This document shows, piece after piece, positions 58,164 through 64,000 of a stretch of 64,000 nt of DNA. Position 1 is the stretch's first letter, and every line of letters starts with the position of its first letter. Source of the stretch: Osedax frankpressi (Eukaryota; Annelida; Polychaeta; Sabellida; Siboglinidae); assembly GCA_964035775.1 (NCBI GenBank), contig OZ038314.1, positions 4,347,871-4,411,870 of the forward strand. The letters are read 5' to 3'. The translations under genes were made by a program, and so were the position numbers. The notes below the pieces were generated by a model. It was not told where the DNA came from and did no database searches. It was given only the letters and a program-made list of their open reading frames with translations.

Positions 58164-61100
58164 AGTGCTAGTTGTGTTCAGCTATTAGTGTTGGGCTAGT
58201 AGTGTTCAACTAGTAGTATTCAGCTAGTAGTATTCAGCTAGTAGTGTTCAGTTAGTAGTGTTTAGCTAGTAGTGTTGAGCTAGTAGTGTTGAGCTAGTAG
58301 TGTTGAGCTAGTAGTGTTCAGTTAGTAGTGTTTAGCTAGTAGTGTTTAGCTAGTAGTGTTGAGCTAGTAGTGTTGAGCTAGTAGTGTTCAGTTAGTAGTG
58401 TTCAGCTAGTAGTGTTCATCTAGTAGTATTGAGTTATTAGTGTTGGGCTAGTAGTATTCAGCTAGTAGTGTTGAGCTAGTAGTGTTGAGCTAATAGTGTT
58501 CAGCTAGTAGTGTTGAGTTAATAGTGTTGAGTTATTAGTGTTGGGCTAGTAGTGTTCAGCTAGTAGTGTTGAGCTAGTAGTGTTTAGCTAGTAGTGTTGA
58601 GCTATTAGTGTTTAGCTAGTAGTGTTGAGTTATTAGTGTTCAGTTAGTAGTATTCAGTTAGTAGTGTTGAGCTAGTAGTGTTGAGCTAGTAGTGTTGAGT
58701 TAATAGTTTTCAGCTAGTAGTGTTCAGCTATTAGTGTTCAGCTAGTAGTGTTCAGCTAGTAGTGTTCAGCTAGTAGTGTTCAGCTAGTAGTGTTCATCTA
58801 GTAGTATTGAGTTATTAGTGTTGGGCTAGTAGTGTTCAGCTAGTAGTGTACAGCTAGTAGTGTTGAGTTAATAGTATTCAGTTAGTAGTGTTGGGCTAGT
58901 AGTGTTGAGTTATTAGTGTTGAGCTAGTAGTGTTGAGCTAATAGTGTTCAGCTAGTAGTGTTGAGTTAATAGTGTTGAGTTATTAGTGTTGGGCTAGTAG
59001 TGTTCAGCTAGTAGTGTTTAGCTATTAGTGTTGGGCTAGTAGTGTTTAGCTAGTAGCGTTCAGATAGTAGTGTTCAGCTAGTAGTGTTCAGCTAGTAGTG
59101 TTGAGCTAGTAGTGTTTAGCTAGTAGTGTTGAGCTAGTAGTGTTAAGCTAGTAGTGTTGAGCTAGTAGTGTTCAGCTAGTAGTGTTGAGCTAGTAGTGTT
59201 CAGTTAGTAATGTTCAGCTAGTAGTGTTCAGCTAGTAGTGTACAGCTAGTAGTGATGAGTTATTAGTGTTGAGCTAGTAGTGTTGAGCTAGTAGTGTTGA
59301 GCTAGTAGTGTTCAGCTAGTAGTGTTGAGCTAGTAGTGTTGAGCTATTAGTGTTGAGTTAGTAGTGTTGAGCTAGTAGTGTTGAGCTAGTAGTGTTGAGT
59401 TATTAGTGTTGGGCTAGTAGTGTTCAGCTAGTAGTGTTCAGCTAGTAGTATTGAGTTATTAGTGTTGGGCTAGTAGTGTTGAGTTAGTAGTGTTGAGCTA
59501 GTAGTGTTGAGCTAGTAGTGTTGAGTTAATAGTGTTGAGCTAGTAATGTTCATCTAGTAGTGTTGAGTTATTAGTGTTGGGCTAGTAGTGTTTAGCTAGT
59601 AGTGTTCAGCTAGTAGTGTTCAGCTAGTAGTGATGAGTTATTAGTGTTGAGCTAGTAGTGTTGAGCTAGTAGTGTTGAGCTAGTAGTGTACAGCTAGTAG
59701 TGTTGAGCTAGTAGTGTTTAGCTGTAGTGTTAAGCTAGTAGTGTTGAGCTAGTAGCGTTCAGATAGTAGTGTTCAGCTAGTAGTGTTCAGCTAGTAGTGT
59801 TGAGCTAGTAGTGTTCAGCTAGTAGTGTTGAGCTAGTAGTGTTTAGCTAGTAGTGTTCAGCTAGTAGTGTTCAGCTAGTAGTGTACAGCTAGTAGTGATG
59901 AGTTATTAGTGTTGAGCTAGTAGTGTTGAGCTAGTAGTGTTGAGCTAGTAGTGTTGAGCTAGTAGTGTTGAGCTAGTAGTGTTGAGCTAGTAGTGTTGAG
60001 CTAGTAGTGTTGAGCTAGTAGTGTTTAGCTGTAGTGTTAAGCTAGTAGTGTTGAGCTAGTAGCGTTCAGATAGTAGTGTTCAGCTAGTAGTGTTGAGCTA
60101 GTAGTGTTGAGCTAGTAGTGTTTAGCTAGTAGTGTTGAGCTAGTAGTGTTAAGCTAGTAGTGTTGAGCTAGTAGTGTTCAGCTAGTAGTGTTGAGCTAGT
60201 AGTGTTCAGTTAGTAGTGTTCAGCTAGTAGTGTTCAGCTAGTAGTGTACAGCTAGTAGTGATGAGTTATTAGTGTTGAGCTAGTAGTGTTGAGCTAGTAG
60301 TGTTGAGCTAGTAGTGTTGAGCTAGTAGTGTTGAGCTAGTAGTGTTTAGCTGTAGTGTTAAGCTAGTAGTGTTGAGCTAGTAGCGTTCAGCTAGTAGTGT
60401 TCAGCTAGTAGTGTTAAGCTAGTAGTGTTAAGCTAGTAGTGTTGAGCTAGTAGTGTTGAGCTAGTAGTGTTCAGTTAGTAGTGTTCAGCTAGTAGTGTTG
60501 AGCTAGTAGTGTTTAGCTAGTAGTGTTCAGCTATTAGTGTTGAGCTAGTAGTGTTGAGCTAGTAGTGTTCAGCTAGTAGTGTTGAGCTAGTAGTGTTCAG
60601 CTAGTAGTGTTCAGCTATTAGTGTTGAGCTATTAGTGTTGAGCTAGTAGTGTTCAGCTAGTAGTGTTGAGCTAGTAGTGTTGAGTTATTAGTGTTGAGCT
60701 AGTAGTGTTGAGCTAGTAGTGTTGAGCTAGTAGTGTTGAGCTAGTAGTGTTGAGCTAGTAGTGTTGAGCTAGTAGTGTTTAGCTAGTAGTGTTGAGCTAG
60801 TAGTGTTGAGCTAGTAGTGTTGAGCTAGTAGTGTTGAGCTAGTAGTGTACAGCTAGTAGTGTTAAGTTATTAGTGTTGAGCTAGTAGTGTTGAGCTAGTA
60901 GTGTTGAGCTAGTAGTGTTGAGCTAGTAGTGTTGAGCTAGTAGTGTTGAGCTAGTAGTGTTGAGCTAGTAGTGTTTAGCTGTAGTGTTCAACTAGTAGTG
61001 TTGAGCTAGTAGTGTTGAGCTATTAGTGTTGAGCTAGTAGTGTTGAGCTATTAGTGTTGGGCTAGTAGTGTTTAGCTGTAGTGTTCAACTAGTAGTGTTG

Positions 61101-64000
61101 AGCTAGTAGTGTTGAGCTAGTAGTGTTGAGCTAGTAGTGTTGAGCTAGTAGTGTTGAGCTATTAGTGTTGAGCTAGTAGTGTTGAGCTAGTAGTGTTGAG
61201 CTAGTAGTGTTGAGCTAGTAGTGTTAAGCTAGTAGTGTTGAGCTATTAGTGTTGAGCTAGTAGTGTTGAGCTAGTAGTGTTGAGCTATTAGTATTGAGTT
61301 AGTAGTGTTGAGCTAGTAGTGTTGAGCTAGTAGTGTTGAGTTAATAGTGTTGAGCTAGTAGTGTTGAGCTAGTAGTGTTGAGTTATTAGTGTTGGGCTAG
61401 TAGTGTTCAGCTAGTAGTGTTGAGCTAGTAGTGTTCAGCTAGTAGTGTTCAGCTAGTAGTGTTGAGCTAGTAGTGTTTAGCTAGTAGTGTTGAGCTAGTA
61501 GTGTTAAGCTAGTAGTGTTGAGCTAGTAGTGTTCAGCTAGTAGTGTTGAGCTAGTAGTGTTCAGTTAGTAGTGTTCAGCTAGTAGTGTTCAGCTAGTAGT
61601 GTACAGCTAGTAGTGATGAGTTATTAGTGTTGAGCTAGTAGTGTTGAGCTAGTAGTGTTGAGCTAGTAGTGTTCAGCTAGTAGTGTTGAGCTAGTAGTGT
61701 TGAGCTATTAGTGTTGAGTTAGTAGTGTTGAGCTAGTAGTGTTGAGCTAGTAGTGTTGAGTTATTAGTGTTGGGCTAGTAGTGTTCAGCTAGTAGTGTTC
61801 AGCTAGTAGTATTGAGTTATTAGTGTTGGGCTAGTAGTGTTGAGTTAGTAGTGTTGAGCTAGTAGTGTTGAGCTAGTAGTGTTGAGTTAATAGTGTTGAG
61901 CTAGTAATGTTCATCTAGTAGTGTTGAGTTATTAGTGTTGGGCTAGTAGTGTTTAGCTAGTAGTGTTCAGCTAGTAGTGTTCAGCTAGTAGTGATGAGTT
62001 ATTAGTGTTGAGCTAGTAGTGTTGAGCTAGTAGTGTTGAGCTAGTAGTGTACAGCTAGTAGTGTTGAGCTAGTAGTGTTTAGCTGTAGTGTTAAGCTAGT
62101 AGTGTTGAGCTAGTAGCGTTCAGCTAGTAGTGTTCAGCTAGTAGTGTTCAGCTAGTAGTGTTCAGCTAGTAGTGTTGAGCTAGTAGTGTTCAGCTAGTAG
62201 TGTTGAGCTAGTAGTGTTTAGCTAGTAGTGTTCAGCTAGTAGTGTTCAGCTAGTAGTGTTGAGTTATTAGTGTTGAGCTAGTAGTGTTGAGCTAGTAGTG
62301 TTGAGCTAGTAGTGTTGAGCTAGTAGTGTTGAGCTAGTAGTGTTTAGCTGTAGTGTTAAGCTAGTAGTGTTGAGCTAGTAGCGTTCAGATAGTAGTGTTC
62401 AGCTAGTAGTGTTGAGCTAGTAGTGTTGAGCTAGTAGTGTTGAGCTAGTAGTGTTGAGCTAGTAGTGTTGAGCTAGTAGTGTTTAGCTGTAGTGTTAAGC
62501 TAGTAGTGTTGAGCTAGTAGCGTTCAGATAGTAGTGTTCAGCTAGTAGTGTACAGCTAGTAGTGATGAGTTATTAGTGTTGAGCTAGTAGTGTTGAGCTA
62601 GTAGTGTTGAGCTAGTAGTGTTGAGCTAGTAGTGTTGAGCTAGTAGTGTTGAGCTAGTAGTGTTGAGCTAGTAGTGTTGAGCTAGTAGTGTTGAGCTAGT
62701 AGTGTTTAGCTGTAGTGTTAAGCTAGTAGTGTTGAGCTAGTAGCGTTCAGATAGTAGTGTTCAGCTAGTAGTGTTGAGCTAGTAGTGTTGAGCTAGTAGT
62801 GTTTAGCTAGTAGTGTTGAGCTAGTAGTGTTAAGCTAGTAGTGTTGAGCTAGTAGTGTTCAGCTAGTAGTGTTGAGCTAGTAGTGTTCAGTTAGTAGTGT
62901 TCAGCTAGTAGTGTTCAGCTAGTAGTGTACAGCTAGTAGTGATGAGTTATTAGTGTTGAGCTAGTAGTGTTGAGCTAGTAGTGTTGAGCTAGTAGTGTTG
63001 AGCTAGTAGTGTTGAGCTAGTAGTGTTGAGCTAGTAGTGTTTAGCTGTAGTGTTAAGCTAGTAGTGTTGAGCTAGTAGCGTTCAGATAGTAGTGTTCAGC
63101 TAGTAGTGTTGAGCTAGTAGTGTTAAGCTAGTAGTGTTGAGCTAGTAGTGTTGAGCTAGTAGTGTTCAGTTAGTAGTGTTCAGCTAGTAGTGTTGAGCTA
63201 GTAGTGTTTAGCTAGTAGTGTTCAGCTATTAGTGTTGAGCTAGTAGTGTTGAGCTAGTAGTGTTCAGCTAGTAGTGTTGAGCTAGTAGTGTTCAGCTAGT
63301 AGTGTTCAGCTATTAGTGTTGAGCTATTAGTGTTGAGCTAGTAGTGTTCAGCTAGTAGTGTTGAGCTAGTAGTGTTGAGTTATTAGTGTTGAGCTAGTAG
63401 TGTTGAGCTAGTAGTGTTGAGCTAGTAGTGTTGAGCTAGTAGTGTTGAGCTAGTAGTGTTGAGCTAGTAGTGTTGAGCTAGTAGTGTTTAGCTAGTAGTG
63501 TTGAGCTAGTAGTGTTGAGCTAGTAGTGTTGAGCTAGTAGTGTACAGCTAGTAGTGTTAAGTTATTAGTGTTGAGCTAGTAGTGTTGAGCTAGTAGTGTT
63601 GAGCTAGTAGTGTTGAGCTAGTAGTGTTGAGCTAGTAGTGTTGAGCTAGTAGTGTTGAGCTAGTAGTGTTGAGCTAGTAGTGTTTAGCTGTAGTGTTCAA
63701 CTAGTAGTGTTGAGCTAGTAGTGTTGAGCTATTAGTGTTGAGCTAGTAGTGTTGAGCTATTAGTGTTGGGCTAGTAGTGTTGAGCTAGTAGTGTTGAGCT
63801 AGTAGTGTTTAGCTGTAGTGTTAAGCTAGTAGTGTTGAGCTAGTAGCGTTCAGATAGTAGTGTTCAGCTAGTAGTGTTGAGCTAGTAGTGTTGAGCTAGT
63901 AGTGTTTAGCTAGTAGTGTTGAGCTAGTAGTGTTAAGCTAGTAGTGTTGAGCTAGTAGTGTTCAGCTAGTAGTGTTGAGCTAGTAGTGTTCAGCTAGTAG
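58164..64000. repeat. 14-bp minisatellite, long array reaching the window end
   Basis: At least 5.8 kb, about 417 units, unfinished. The unit order follows the unit 3 array with block gains and losses. The same higher-order block recurs at about 2.36 kb (aatgttcatc at 59,544 and 61,906). Confidence 0.96.

Overview
This is nuclear DNA from an invertebrate animal. It is very AT-rich. The intact genes are canonical metazoan core histones: H4 has the standard animal sequence, and H2A is intronless with an arthropod-like [10 protein letters not shown] core. Both end in the animal replication-dependent histone 3' stem-loop followed by ACCAA. I cannot name the species.

Layout. Three tandem histone units fill 1-39,858: unit 1 (about 100-11,531), unit 2 (11,532-22,949) and unit 3 (22,950-39,858). 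Each unit reads: 3' flank, a 5'-truncated H2A copy (minus), a 1.5-kb spacer, a short 14-bp minisatellite patch, a second 3' flank, full-length H2A (minus), a 264-266-bp divergent promoter, H4 (plus), a 4.9-5.0-kb AT-rich spacer, and a long 14-bp minisatellite. The repeat period is 11,432 then 11,418 bp. Units 1 and 2 are almost identical. Unit 3 has diagnostic differences and a much longer minisatellite (7.7 kb). No intact H3, H2B or H1 gene is present. The long spacer holds what looks like a decayed histone H3 (near 7,570) and a promoter-like island without a gene (5,060-5,335).

From 39,859 to 53,290 the array is interrupted by a 13.4-kb mosaic of repeats. It contains inverted repeats with a decayed histone 3' stem-loop in each arm, GAGT/ACTC microsatellites, 22-bp and 11-12-bp minisatellites, a 385-bp MITE-like element with TA target sites, a 1-kb island of the 14-bp minisatellite, an old diverged copy of part of the histone spacer (48,400-49,690), and a GC-richer patch with short open frames of unknown origin (43,880-44,570).

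At 53,291 a fourth copy of the long histone spacer resumes in mid-sequence, most like unit 3. It lacks the H2A and H4 genes and runs into another long minisatellite to the window end.

How the parts work together: each H2A-H4 pair shares one divergent promoter with several CCAAT boxes, which should give coordinated S-phase output. The stem-loops direct non-polyadenylated 3' ends. The 14-bp minisatellite lies at the edges of the duplicated blocks, so it is a plausible seam for the unequal exchange that multiplied and homogenised the units.
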